A DNA stretch of 64,000 nt. It comes from Chionoecetes opilio. Taxonomy: Eukaryota; Arthropoda; Malacostraca; Decapoda; Majidae. The stretch lies in assembly GCA_016584305.1 (NCBI GenBank), contig JACEEZ010018529.1, positions 172,501 through 236,500 on the forward strand, given 5' to 3'. Below, piece by piece: positions 21,616-37,742 of this stretch (position 1 is its first letter; each line of letters opens with the position of its first letter). The notes below the pieces were generated by a model that ran no database searches, was not told where the DNA came from, and saw nothing but the letters and a program-made list of their open reading frames with translations. The position numbers and the translations under genes were made by a program.

Positions 21616-22583
21616 TACTATTTCAATGCAAGTTGTTGCACATCACAACTTTGCAAAAAGCCCCCCGTATAGTCCAGGAACACTTGTGATATACACATAG
21701 ATGTCCTACAAGTGTGTGGTGAAGCACATAAGGGTGAGGGTGCTGCAATGGCACATCAGTCCATAGCATTTGCCACATAGCGAAGATGTCATCAAGAGTT
21801 AGAAATGTCATCTATAATTTATAATAGAAGAGGTAAAAAACAAACAAAAAGTGGCCAGGTTTTAGTAATGCTATAGTAATATAATTTCAACAGATAATTT
21901 TTGGATATATAGTAACATGTTTTTTTCTACAAATAACATGTTCTATTATTCTACATTTTAAAAGGCAATTATGGAACCACAGTTTTCTTTCAATAAACAT
22001 CAATATCAAATATTTCTATGACAGTCTTCTATACTTTTCAAGCAATGTCGTTCTTACTATATACACATATAACTTATGATAATTGACCAAGGAACGATGG
22101 CATCTGACTGACCTAGGAGGGAAGTTTGCAGTGGCATACTTTTGAGGACCAGACAGATGCTCTTTATATTTGCTTGACCAACAATCCAAGAATAAAAAAA
22201 AGACTTAACTTAACTGGGATACTGACTTATTTTCTTAACATATTTCTTTGTTTATCGTTAGATGCCAGACCTTACAACACTGTTCAATGACTAAACATTA
22301 TGAAGGGAATCTCTAGGAAGAAAGTGAAGTTGATGAGAATGCATTCACTGGGTACAGACAAGGCTACGAGCTTGACTTGAGTATTTTTATTCCATACCAA
22401 GTGATGTTTTAGTGCAACTTACAGTGATATGTGAGAATACTAGTACATGTCTTTGATGCAGTGTCCTGCACCTTACCGTCACCAAGGCCATGGGGGCCGC
22501 ACTGTCTTCACGCATTTGAACATAAAAATGGTTCCTGCTGACTAGTGTGTTTTTAAAGAACCTTGTACTGATAGCAAATATAA

Positions 22584-22584
<1 letters not shown>

Positions 22585-22641
<57 letters not shown>

Positions 22642-22655
22642 GCGTGTGTGTGTGT
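22585..22655. repeat. (TG)n microsatellite
   Basis: About 35 TG units, with CG interruptions near the right end. Confidence 0.97.
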
Positions 22656-23255
22656 AGGATGGGAGAGGAAGATATGTGTAGAGGAATACGAGGCATTTAA
22701 AGCTGTACACATGTGAATGTTAATGAGTGCTGTGTACAATGTAAGTGCATGTTGAATGTATAAACTACTTGTAATGTAAAATTCAACACCATCCAATATC
22801 AAATACGTATTTACAAAATAATTGGCTTCCTCAGTCATACATGATCAGCACCTTGCATTGCACACACACACACAGCAAAACTTGGTCGCACTTCCTGAGG
22901 GTTCAACATCACCTCGTAAAGAAAAAAGAAGATAAACAGAAAAAAAATATATAACTTCTTGCCAGCGGTCTTGTCCCCAACATTACTATTAATATAGCCC
23001 ATTACTGTTAATGCTGAATAACTGACTGAATAACACACAAGTGACAACTTCTTCCTAAATAGTAACAAAATATATGAAAACCATGCGAGACTATTAAGCA
23101 CAAATGGCACGCTACGTACAGTACACCAAACTCTTCATAGTAACTCATTTGAGTGATCAGACTTGAGCTTTGCAATAAAGACAAAATTTAACAATGAAAG
23201 TGTTAACAGCTTATGAACCAGTATACTGAATCAATGCCAGTTTGGGAAAATAAAA

Positions 23256-23262
<7 letters not shown>

Positions 23263-23330
<68 letters not shown>
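23263..23330. repeat. (TA)n microsatellite
   Basis: About 34 TA units. Confidence 0.97.
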
Positions 23331-23333
<3 letters not shown>

Positions 23334-23475
23334 ATTGACAGAGATCACGATGAACATACTAACTTTTTTATACTCTTCCTCTATTACAAAGTTTGACATT
23401 AAAAGGTAGGAAAGGGGGAAAATGGAAGTAAACACTGAACAAATGTGTACTTTACCTAACCTTTTGACTATTTAA

Positions 23476-23687
23476 TTAACCCTTTGAGACCCAGAACGTA
23501 ATTTCCATTGTAATTTGGGTAACATTAGACGATTTTTAGTGAATATAAGCAATGTTTTATAGATATGATCTGTTTAGTATCCTTATCCACAAGCTAATTT
23601 GGTATATTCAATCACTTTTCGTTATTTTATGGCTAACAACGGATGATTTTATATAGCAAAGGAAAGATCTGGGCGTGAAGGGGTTAA
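23476..23687. mobile_element. TTAA MITE copy 6
   Basis: TTAACCCTTTGAGACCCAG ... GGGCGTGAAGGGGTTAA, complete. Confidence 0.92.
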
Positions 23688-26600
23688 TAACAGATGACAT
23701 GGAACGAGAGGGCCATGGACTGTCATGAACACAGGAGAACACTCACTCACCACCACAACCCTGGAGTGGCTGAACACAATAACGACACTATGCACAATAT
23801 CCTGACAGGCAAATGTATAGATTATGCGCTGTGTGAAGGACGAAACTTCTGTATATTATGTAGGAATAGTCTGCACATGTGATTAAGTCCCCAGGAAAGA
23901 AACACAATAAGTAAATAATTTGATATGGGTATAAAAAAGACCTCCACGGCAAAAGGTCTGACGGGCAAACTTTTCAATCATTGTAATAACTTGAACTGGC
24001 ATTACATTTATGGTGTACATGTCTTTTAAATTTATTAACACCAGCTGGTTGAATTGTAATGCAGTTAATGGCATTTACATTGGCAATCTGTTCATTACAC
24101 TATGCTTCACTATGAACTGAGCACAGGCTGAATGTACTGTAAGCAACAAGGAGGAAGGGATATGTGAAGGAATACAGGGAGATGTTGATTTAAAAGATTA
24201 AATTTAAACTCCTTGAACATCAAGACTAATAACCAACTTTGCAAAAATTATCCATAAGTTTTTCCTGCACATTCTCTATTGAAGTTTATGCCAGAAAGTC
24301 TGAAAACAGACCACCTTTTTGTACACATATGTGTTGCTTATTGCTATCATTTGACAAGTGTAAAAAGTTTTTTCAAAGTACAGAAATAATTCTGCAAAAA
24401 AATCAAAGATCACAATTTACATGAAAAACCTATTCCTATATATGGGTTATATTATGGAATGCCGTGGCCAACTAACAAGATGTCATACCAACCTTTATCA
24501 CATTTCTGTCCATACAGACTGACCATGGACCTTCCAGCACCGCAGGGACCAGCGCTGGGCAGACAATACAAAAGTTGCATTAGAGCAGGACAGTCTCTAC
24601 GTGCATACAAACATAATTCATGAAAAGAAATCAAAACTAGAAAGAAGACTTGGTTGACTGACTAAGGGGTGAGAAAAATGACATTGAAAAACACTAGGAA
24701 CTATAAGAACATTCAATCATTAATCATGTTCTCTATCTTCAATCAGTACTATAAACTTCAAAACCCTTGGTGGAGAGATGCAGTGTGGGAACTGTAATGA
24801 CTTGCAGGACAGGAATGTATAAGAGCTGTAGGCAAGAGTAGGGAACAAAGTAGAGACTAGAAGATGGAATCCTGTTGGCAGGATTTCTGAATGCATTGAG
24901 GAATGTGTCAGTAGCAGTAAGGGGAGAGAACAATGTGAATCAAGGCTATGGCACAGAGGAGGTCATGGTGGCGGTTTTAGCCTCGTCGCCACTCGTGCCA
25001 GGAGATTGGACCGGCGTGTCATCGGCCCTTCCGCTAGGCTGCGTGGCTCTCTCTACTGCTGGTCGCCTGTTGTTACTATTTCTTACTATTATTTTTATCA
25101 TTACTATTTCCTTAGATACAATCCCATTTGTTTTTTATGCATCCAGATGTAGCAGGACAATTGCAGAAATGGTGACACCAAGGTGGGAAAAATTAGACAT
25201 AGTAATGTAGAATTTTAAAATATGAATAATATTATTCTTGGTGTCATCTGCAGCCAGTAATTAATAACCAGCCATCTAATAAAATTTCAATGATAATTAT
25301 TGAGTTATCTTCAGGACTGACTGTAACTTATGAATTGGCCAACAAATGACCAATTTAATAAAATGAAAAATTAAGCTGTACCGATGTATTCAAGTTAAGT
25401 TTTATTTGTGGACAAACTGCAACAGATTGAATTGATTTAGTGTGGAACAAAGAATAAAGCTATAATTCATAACTAGATGGCATGACAATGACCAGCACAC
25501 AACCCTACTGAGCTAACTGTACCTCAGGCATGGGACAAAGAGCACATTAGTAACAGACCAGAAGAACCAGCGACAGCTGATCACAACTGAATGAGCACAG
25601 ACCTACTGACATCCCATTAGTGGTCATCTTTCTGCATCAGCAGCAATAGCACTGAAAATCAAGGGTCAGACTGAGTACATCTACACATGAGAGGTGTCTT
25701 AGGAAAGAGTGTGTCAATGGTTTGAGATTTCCCTTGAATATATCCGCCTGTGTGCCGGGCGGGACGCAGCTTTGGGTGCTAATTGTTCCCTGCTTTCCTG
25801 AAGGCATTTTGAGTCAGTTGAGTTTCATTTGGTATGGAAATAATCATGAAAAAATGTGATCACAACAAAAAATAGTATGTTTTGATAGCCACACCCCTTC
25901 ATAAGGGAATACAGTATATCATACACATATAAAGAAATTTAAACTTCTAAACATAAATAATTTACATTCAAACCTACTTAAGAAGCATACATTAAGTTTC
26001 AACTTACACTTTCATACACTGCATATATTTCCCCTCAGATCATGTATCTGAAGGAGAATTATAGTTCCCATCTACCACTTCTTTGTTGCTGCACACGCTC
26101 CAGAACCTCATGACAGGATCAAACCGGTTATCAGAACATTTCTTTTGGTTATCATTGTATTTTAATAAAGCGAAACCCTCCATCAGCGAGCAACACATCA
26201 CAGAACACCATAGAGGTTGTGAACACTGTACACATTTTGATAATTCTTGAAGGAAAAGCCAAAACATAAATCAAAGTAATGTATATAATAGACAAATATA
26301 GCTGTAGACGTATATGTATGTAATCATGTATAGAGTATGTGTTTATCTTGGTCAGCTCCCTGCTTGTCAAGGGTATGCAGGCAAGGACATGATGTGCAGC
26401 AACAAAATCACATCTAATATAACAACAAACATTTCACAAAAGCTCGCACTCCTCTTTGTCAGGTTATGTGGAAAGATTCATGAATGAAAAACTTGTGATG
26501 CAGAGTATTGCCAGCACACTCGGGTCTGGTACTCCATTGATAAATACGTACATGATATTTACATTCTTTTGTAGACAAGAAATGCTTGTTTCATCTAAAC

Positions 26601-26993
26601 TGTATTAAAACATCAGTCAACACATTTCCAACACACAAATATAGTCTTCTCATAACAGCGTACGGAGCAATTAATGGCCACAAAATACTATGGGACAATA
26701 TCAGACATGAATCACATTATTAGGTGTTCCCTGGCACCCACTGGGGAAGCTTTTCCCCCACAACACATCCCCCTGCCCCTACAGCAAGCCTTAGTAGGTC
26801 TGATAGAGAAGGGACATGGATGACACAATAATTGCAATAGTAGTGACTGTTGTAAGTACAGTAGTTTGGAGTCCCATGAGTCACTTTGAGGAAGGAGGCA
26901 GAGCACTCACCTGGTTCACCTTACAAAGGCTGGGCTGTAGCACCAGGGGAGTGTAGGGGTGGCGGCATTGCATTCTTCTAGGCAACACCCTGG

Positions 26994-31647
<4,654 letters not shown>

Positions 31648-31740
31648 AGTGTTGTGCCTCGGCCGCTGACACCACAATGGCCGACTATAGACACCATGAC
31701 ACGCCCCGCACTGCACCATCCAACACCACACTCACACAGC

Positions 31741-31835
31741 AAGAATTAACATGATTCCTTATTGCATTGTTCTTAAGGCAGGCAAACAATAATTAACATG
31801 ATTCTTTATTTCATTGTTCGTAAGGCAGGCACATT
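31741..31835. repeat. 48-bp direct duplication upstream of SMAP
   Basis: AATTAACATGATTC...TAAGGCAGGC occurs twice in tandem, about 95 bp upstream of the SMAP start codon. This is close to where its promoter should be. Confidence 0.85.
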
Positions 31836-32047
31836 TAACCCCTTGAGACCCGGAACGTAATTTCCATTGTAATTTGGGCACCATTAGACGATTTTGAGTG
31901 AATATAAGTAGTAATTTATAGATATGACCTATTTAGTACCCTTGTCCACTAACTAATTTGGTATATTAAGCTGCTTTTCGTAATTTTATGGCTCGACAAC
32001 ATTCCATTTTTTATAGCAAAGGAAAGATCTGGGCGTGGAGGGGTTAA
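31835..32047. mobile_element. TTAA MITE copy 8, upstream of SMAP
   Basis: TTAACCCCTTGAGACCCGG ... GGGCGTGGAGGGGTTAA, complete. Confidence 0.92.
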
Positions 32048-32733
32048 ATATTTCCAATGTATCTATTGAAAAATACAGTTACAACCTTTTTCGTCTTGTT
32101 TTTACTTCTCAATCAAAAAATCTGTCAATATTTTACAGATAGATTTTGTGGCAGTCATGATAATGACAAAAAAGTCCTAAAGGAATGGAGCGCAAGGTAT
32201 CGGATCCCGCTAGTGGCTGGCTGGTGACCTCTATAGTGAGGCACCAATGAAAACCTTGGTGCTCGAGCCACAGCCAATCAGCGGCCGCCTCCACCCTGAC
32301 GTGAGCTGCTGTAAACATTGACACAACACTCACTCCTGCACGCCGGTAACTACCTTTTTCCTGTCCTATTGCTTCCCTCCTAAGCCCAGAGCAGTAGGCA
32401 AGGTAATTAGGGGTGTGAGAGGCTCCGGGTGGTGGCGTGGGCGCGGCGCTGACGCCCACGGCACGCCCACTGCCAGGCGATGTACCACCAGCTGACCCGC
32501 TACTGTGGCCGCAGGTTTTGTGGATGTATTTAATTGTTTGGCGAGTCCCTGGGAGCGTTTGTCGTGCGTAGAACACCTGCCGTGGCCTTGGGAGGGCGTT
32601 GTGGGCGGCCCTGCACTTCCGGCTGGCCACCTTGGGGAAGTGGCTTACCATTGGGATTGTGGCTCATGGGTTACAGGGAGTTTCGTACACAAGTTGTTTC
32701 GTACCCAGTTTTTGTTAGTTGTTTAGGTAAATT
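32048..32733. other. Intergenic DNA upstream of SMAP
   Basis: GC-richer than its surroundings around 32400-32650, with open frames on both strands. None shows a domain or coding-exon borders that I trust. Confidence 0.4.
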
Positions 32734-33272
32734 TCTAGTGTTTGCCCATACTCTCCCACTTCTCCCAAACAAGTTTGGGGACCTGTGGGAATGCAGGGTT
32801 TTCGGGTGGGGAACAAATATAGCGTCGGAAACACGTAATTTAAGAGTTGTGTAGGGGGGGCAAAATTCCCTAGATCTAGAGAAATTTGCCTAACCAAAAT
32901 TAACCTAACCTAGCTGGGGGCTTGACCCACCGATAGCCTAACATAATCTAACCTCAGCTAGCCTAACTAAATCTAACCTAACCTAACCAAATCTAACCTA
33001 ACCTAAACAAATCTGACCTAACATCCTAGCGGGGGGTTGGGGGGGTTCTCGACACTTCAGTCATCATTGTGTGAGGATCGTCAGGTTCACACGCCTCTGG
33101 ACTCAGAAGAAATCCAATGAATTTTCCCTAGATCTAGGGAATTTTTTCAACACCCCTAACTCAAAAACTGTGTGGTTGCGACGCATATTTTGTACCCCAG
33201 CCAAATATCCCGCATTCCCCCAGGTCCCCAAGCTTGTTTTGTGGGAGAGGGGGAGTATGGGCAAACACTAGA
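32734..33272. mobile_element. Foldback element 2 (TCTAGTGTTT ends)
   Basis: Same family as 30601-31240 but inverted. The left arm has TTTTCGGGTGGGGAAC and the right arm CAGCCAAATATCCCGCATTC, which correspond to the right and left arms of element 1. The interior has degenerate CTAACCTAACC motifs. Confidence 0.8.
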
Positions 33273-34232
33273 ATAATACGTACCGTTGTTTTGTTAGTTG
33301 CTTCGTACACTTATTTTGAGTTTTTTCGTACATTTCTAGTGTTTCGTAACTAGTAGTCAAGTTCAACTCTGAGCTGAGTGCACGAAACGACTATGGTTTC
33401 ATATAGACGAAACAGTTTTTTGGTTTACGAATCTACTGGTGTACAAAACAACTTATGTACGAACTGACTGCACCCCGGCTCATGACATCCAAGTATTAGA
33501 TGAACCAGCGGTTGTAGGTTAGGTCTGTGACGTCAGCTGTACCCTGGGATTGTGGCACAGCTTAATATTCACGTAGATAAACTATTGGAAGAGATTTGGG
33601 TAGGTCTGTGGAGGTTAATATAACGCATGAGTTGGCGGGCTCCACAGGCCTGACAGTTTACTTTTTCTGTTATTTTCTGCTCAGTATATTGTGCAGTGGT
33701 TATCAACTTCCGGAAACCAAAAATATAACACTTATTTGTATATAATGATAGCTAGGTTAGGTTAAATTTAGATTAGGTTAGGTTTGGGTTAGGTTCTATT
33801 GAGTTATTTAGGTTATAAGAAGCCTATCTGATGGTGCACGATTGCCCGGCTGCCCCGTCTGGTTGTCGCCGCCAACTCCTGCGGAATATTTACCTCTGTG
33901 GCTCCAGCTCGGCAGCCACATCACTACCATGGAGGTGGCGGTTTATGGAACTGTCGCCGAAGCAACAACCGATAACTCGCCGAATTTTTGGTGACAGGTC
34001 CACTTGTACTAGATGAAAATGCAGATATTTCGGATATTTCATTATTGGACACCCAATTTTTCGCTTGTCCCTAAATACTGTAAAACTGCAGTACTTAACT
34101 TGGGAGGCTTCCCCCCCCCCCCCGCTAATTCACTAACATAACCTGAACATTGGTTACCTAACATAACAGATACTACTAACCTAACGATGCTTAAACAGCT
34201 ATTGCTGGTATTTAATACTGGAATACAAAAAC
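33273..34232. other. Intergenic DNA with TTAGG-like motifs
   Basis: No gene. AGGTTAGGTTAAATTT and ATTAGGTTAGGTTTGGGTTA occur near 33752-33805. A poly-C run lies at 34112-34124. Confidence 0.5.
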
Positions 34233-35121
34233 CAGGGTTGTTTGATTTAAATCAAGTTGATTTTAATCACTGATTTAAATCATGATTTAAACCAAATTAT
34301 TAATTTTTTTAAATCACTATTTTAAATCATAACCTTATCATTATTTGAAAACGAGAGGGGAAAGAAGGAAAATTAAACCAATGGGCTTTATGAACACCAA
34401 TTTTATTTTATTTTATTTTTATTTTGTATTTGACTTGCCATTGGGAAGTCAAGTAGCAGGGATGACTACGAAAAATTAGGCCGAACAATACGATATAGCA
34501 AAATCAGGCAATATTTTGTGTAGCAGACTCTCATCACAGACAGAATGATGACTACAGTTCACCTTGCATATGCCAGCTAGGAGGTTATTACTGGAGGTCA
34601 ATTTAATAATCATTTGATCATTTGGTGTGTCTTGTGGGGGGGGGGGGAAACTTGCAGGACCGTAAAGACCGCCCACTCGATCCCCCAGCCAATAGGAACC
34701 ACGAATGTGACAGGGCCAGTCTGGATGTGTTTTCGCGAGCATCAATGCAGCCTGGGCCAGCCCTTAGTATATATATATACCGATAATAATAGATATAATA
34801 TACCAAGTGGGTATAAATATACTAAGGGCCAGCCTAGACTAGCCTGGCAAACGTCGCGAAAGCGCGCTTATAGACATGGCCCTATTGATGTGAAAACGTC
34901 CATCACAAAAATAGAAAATAGTATATAAATTCATCTGTAATTCATGTTATATGCATTTTTAATTAACTTATTCTATCTCTTTAGTTATTAATATGCTAAA
35001 CAATATCCTGTAGTATTTCGATTTCATGTAGAACATCAAGTTTAAAAAAATCAAAAAAATCTATTTAAATCAAATAAATAATTTTTTTTTTTTTTTAAAT
35101 AAAAAAAATCAAACAACCCTG
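34233..35121. mobile_element. Non-autonomous hAT element (CAGGGTTGTTTGATTT ends)
   Basis: The left end CAGGGTTGTTTGATTTAAAT is mirrored at the right end (AATCAAACAACCCTG). The arms are rich in ATTTAAATCA. The flanking 8-mers ACAAAAAC and GCAGAAAC agree at 6 of 8 positions, consistent with an old hAT target duplication. No transposase frame. Confidence 0.75.
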
Positions 35122-35714
35122 GCAGAAACACGGGTAAAATCTGGGTAAATGTATATATGTATTGGGTACTGTAATATCAAGATCAAGAACTGGAACTGTC
35201 TCCGAGAATAAGAACACTCGCTGACGGGGAAAATTGGAACACTTGCCGACGGCGGCGAGAATTCTGATCGGCGAGAGTTCCAGATACCGAGGTGGCCGGG
35301 TTATTATCCCACTGGCCTTTGCCGGCCTTAAAATTTACGTTTTCTGTTTTATTTGTGGGTACATTTTTAGTAGTGGACTGTTTTATTTGTGGGTACATTT
35401 TTAGTAGTGGACCATAATGCATTTGTTGGTCAGAACTAGGATAGTGCGGTGTGTTTTATGTGTTCCGGACGATAATCTTCTCAAAAACACTTAACCCGTA
35501 TTATGACCTAACCTAGCCACACATTTTGACCGCCTAAACTAGCCTAATCCCACCAAATCTATGCTAACTTAAACTTAAACCCACATTTAAACCTAACCTA
35601 AGCCAATCCCTCATAAAAAGAAAGTGGGTTAATGTGGAAAGTTTAGTAAGAAATTGAAGAGAAAGTTGAAAGAGCAGAAATGTTTCCAAATATAAATATA
35701 GTTTTAATATATAA
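35122..35714. other. Non-coding stretch
   Basis: No gene. A tandem duplication of about 39 bp at 35340-35412 repeats TTTGTGGGTACATTTTTAG. A 79-aa minus frame here (35183-35422) has no recognisable domain. Confidence 0.45.
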
Positions 35715-36416
35715 TTAACCACTTCACGCACCAAAAGTTTAATAAGTCTCCGTCCACTGCAACATCCGTTTTATGCTCCCAAGGGACCCCGCGAAATGGC
35801 CTGACTGTGCGGCGAATTATTTTTTTATGTTATCAATTTCACCAACGTGTATTCTTTTTTTCCTGGCATTATTATATATCATTGGTTTTGCTAGAGATTA
35901 TTATGCATTATGAAAGAAAAAAATAACAAGAAATGCAAATAAATAGCGGAATTTACCGACTCCGAAAAAATATTGAGTAAAGAGAAATAAGAAATACTTT
36001 CGTTCACTACTTCGTAGCTCAAAACTTCCTGAGTCTACTTTTTATGGTTTATATGCCAATAAAAATGGACTTTTATGAGGATTCCAATGCTACCATTATA
36101 ATTTTCATATGGCCAGTATGGCCAGCTCGGGACACGTTTTAAAGGGACGACAATCCGCGCTCACAGGCTGCCTGCTGAGTGGAAACTGAGACACAAACCC
36201 TTATCATTTCACATCCACTCACATGGGAGAGTTGACAATTAGTTTATTTTATAGGTCTAGCTTGGATCTTTGACGCAGAACAATTTGACGCGATTCTGAT
36301 AAATACTTTATTTTTGGCAAATTTGTAACTGTTTTTTGACGCAATTCGCGTCAAAAGCTCAGATTGTAGACGGGCCCGTTTTGACGCGATCGCGTCACCG
36401 TGCGTGAGAGGGTTAA
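35715..36416. mobile_element. 702-bp TTAA element with ends related to the small MITE
   Basis: The left end is TTAACCACTTCACGCACC and the right end GGTGCGTGAGAGGGTTAA-like (CCGTGCGTGAGAGGGTTAA), with TTAA on both sides. The interior differs from the 210-bp family and contains repeated TTTGACGCG motifs near the right end. No credible transposase. Confidence 0.7.
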
Positions 36417-36965
36417 TATTCCATCGCATTTAAAGTTGACATTTCGGTCATTAAATAACTAAGTTATAGGGTCATGATCTCTCATCAGTCAACTTCAAAT
36501 AAACATACACTTGGAAGTTAGTAGATCGTTATTTGATAAAAAAAAAACCAGCAACTTGTAAAAGCAGGTGCAAGCACCATGACTACTGCTGATAGGGGTA
36601 AGAAGCAGGAGGTATTGTATGCCTAGAAGTATACGCGTGTAATGATGGGAGGGCTAAGTATTTATGATACTACAGTAAAAGCCTTATAACTCGGCACGAT
36701 AGGGGCTCTGGCCCTTGCCGAGTTATTCAATGTGCCGAGTTATGCAATGTCCTCCTCTGATATGGAAAAAAAAAAAAAAAAAAAGGACATTAAAAGCATA
36801 AAAACTACACTTACCAGTGAACGGTAAGTGAGTGTAAGCGAAGAGATGCAGTTATAACATCAATATGCTGAGATACATTATTTTTTGCCGACTTTCTGTT
36901 TACATGTTCACACAAGAAGTTGTGAGGGCATGATATGCCGAGTGAAAACCATGAGATGCAGTTTA

Positions 36966-37534
36966 GGTGAGGCGGTAGCAGAGTGGTTAGCGTCACCGGG
37001 TGGCGTTCTCGAAGACCCGAGTTCGATCCCGAGTGAGACCCAAAAATCCACTCTTTCCACTCCAATGGATTTTTCCATTCCAATCCACTCCAATCTTTCT
37101 GCACCGTCGAGGGGCCTAAGAACACCCACATGCCCTGTCCATTAACTCCACCTTCGACTGTGAGTGCATAGGAGGACACAGGGGGCGGCATGAGCCTCTA
37201 ATCACAGGCGTCAGTCCAGGGCCGGATTAACGGGAGGGCTACCGGGGCTCTAGCCCCAGGGCCCCCACCAAAAGGGCCCCCAACATATGTATATTAGCTT
37301 TAAGCAGTAATATTAAAAACATTGGCAATTTACAAAACAAAAACATATTTGCCTGTCTCTGTTTCATCCTTTATCTCTGAATCTATGCATTAATAGTTCT
37401 TTGCCAAACATAGGCCTCAAAATACATACCCACAAAAGTGCTTAATTTGCGTGCGAATATAGGGCCCCCACAGCTCTTGATCCGGCCCTGGGCGTCACTA
37501 TAACAATCCTGCCTGCGCCACCATGGGCGAGGGG

Positions 37535-37580
<46 letters not shown>
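36966..37580 (+). mobile_element. tRNA-derived SINE, interrupted by a hAT MITE
   Basis: The tRNA-like head has GGCGGTAGCAGAGTGGTTAG and GAGTTCGATCCCGAG, followed by the same body as 15411-15765 and a poly-A tail of about 44 A (37537-37580). The body is broken at AATCACAGGCGTCA by the element at 37217-37490 and then resumes. Confidence 0.88.
37217..37490. mobile_element. hAT MITE (CAGGGCCGGAT ends) nested in the SINE
   Basis: The left end CAGGGCCGGATTAA is mirrored by TTGATCCGGCCCTG. Flanking GGCGTCAG and GGCGTCAC agree at 7 of 8, with two extra bases at the left. The intact SINE copy at 15411-15765 shows the uninterrupted target. Confidence 0.85.
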
Positions 37581-37582
<2 letters not shown>

Positions 37583-37742
37583 TTTCTTTGCCATGCCGAG
37601 TTATATCAAATTCCGAGTTATAAGGCTTTTACTGTATATAGAGACTGAGTTGATTTACATATAATGAATTAATGATGCAGATGATAAATATAAACTCAAT
37701 TGTGTCATTTCCACTTTATCTCAGGCCCCAAAAACCTACAAG

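Larger units (their letters stand above)
21616..26990. other. Gene-poor region between gene B and SMAP
   Basis: No supported exon in 5.4 kb. It holds two microsatellites and one TTAA MITE, listed separately, and AT-rich unique sequence. Because SMAP ends at 26994 on the minus strand, some of the right part may be its 3' UTR. Confidence 0.5.
36671..37636. mobile_element. pogo/Tigger-like element with nested SINE
   Basis: The ends TACAGTAAAAGCCTTATAAC and its exact inverse GTTATAAGGCTTTTACTGTA carry flanking TA. Subterminal CCGAGTTAT motifs repeat at both ends. The CAGTA start and TA target fit pogo/Tigger-type Tc1/mariner elements. Without its insert the element would be about 350 bp, so it is non-autonomous. 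A SINE (36966-37580) sits inside. Confidence 0.8.

Noticed and set aside
32890..33030. Interstitial telomere array
   Set aside because: The CCTAA motifs are irregular and mixed with other sequence. There is no uninterrupted run of the unit.
35183..35422. 79-aa minus-strand frame
   Set aside because: It overlaps a 39-bp tandem duplication, and no family is recognised.
36966..37035. Possible tRNA gene (A and B boxes)
   Set aside because: It is followed by a SINE body and poly-A tail, and a second copy exists at 15411-15765. It is the SINE head, not a tRNA gene. The same applies to the head at about 21290-21360.
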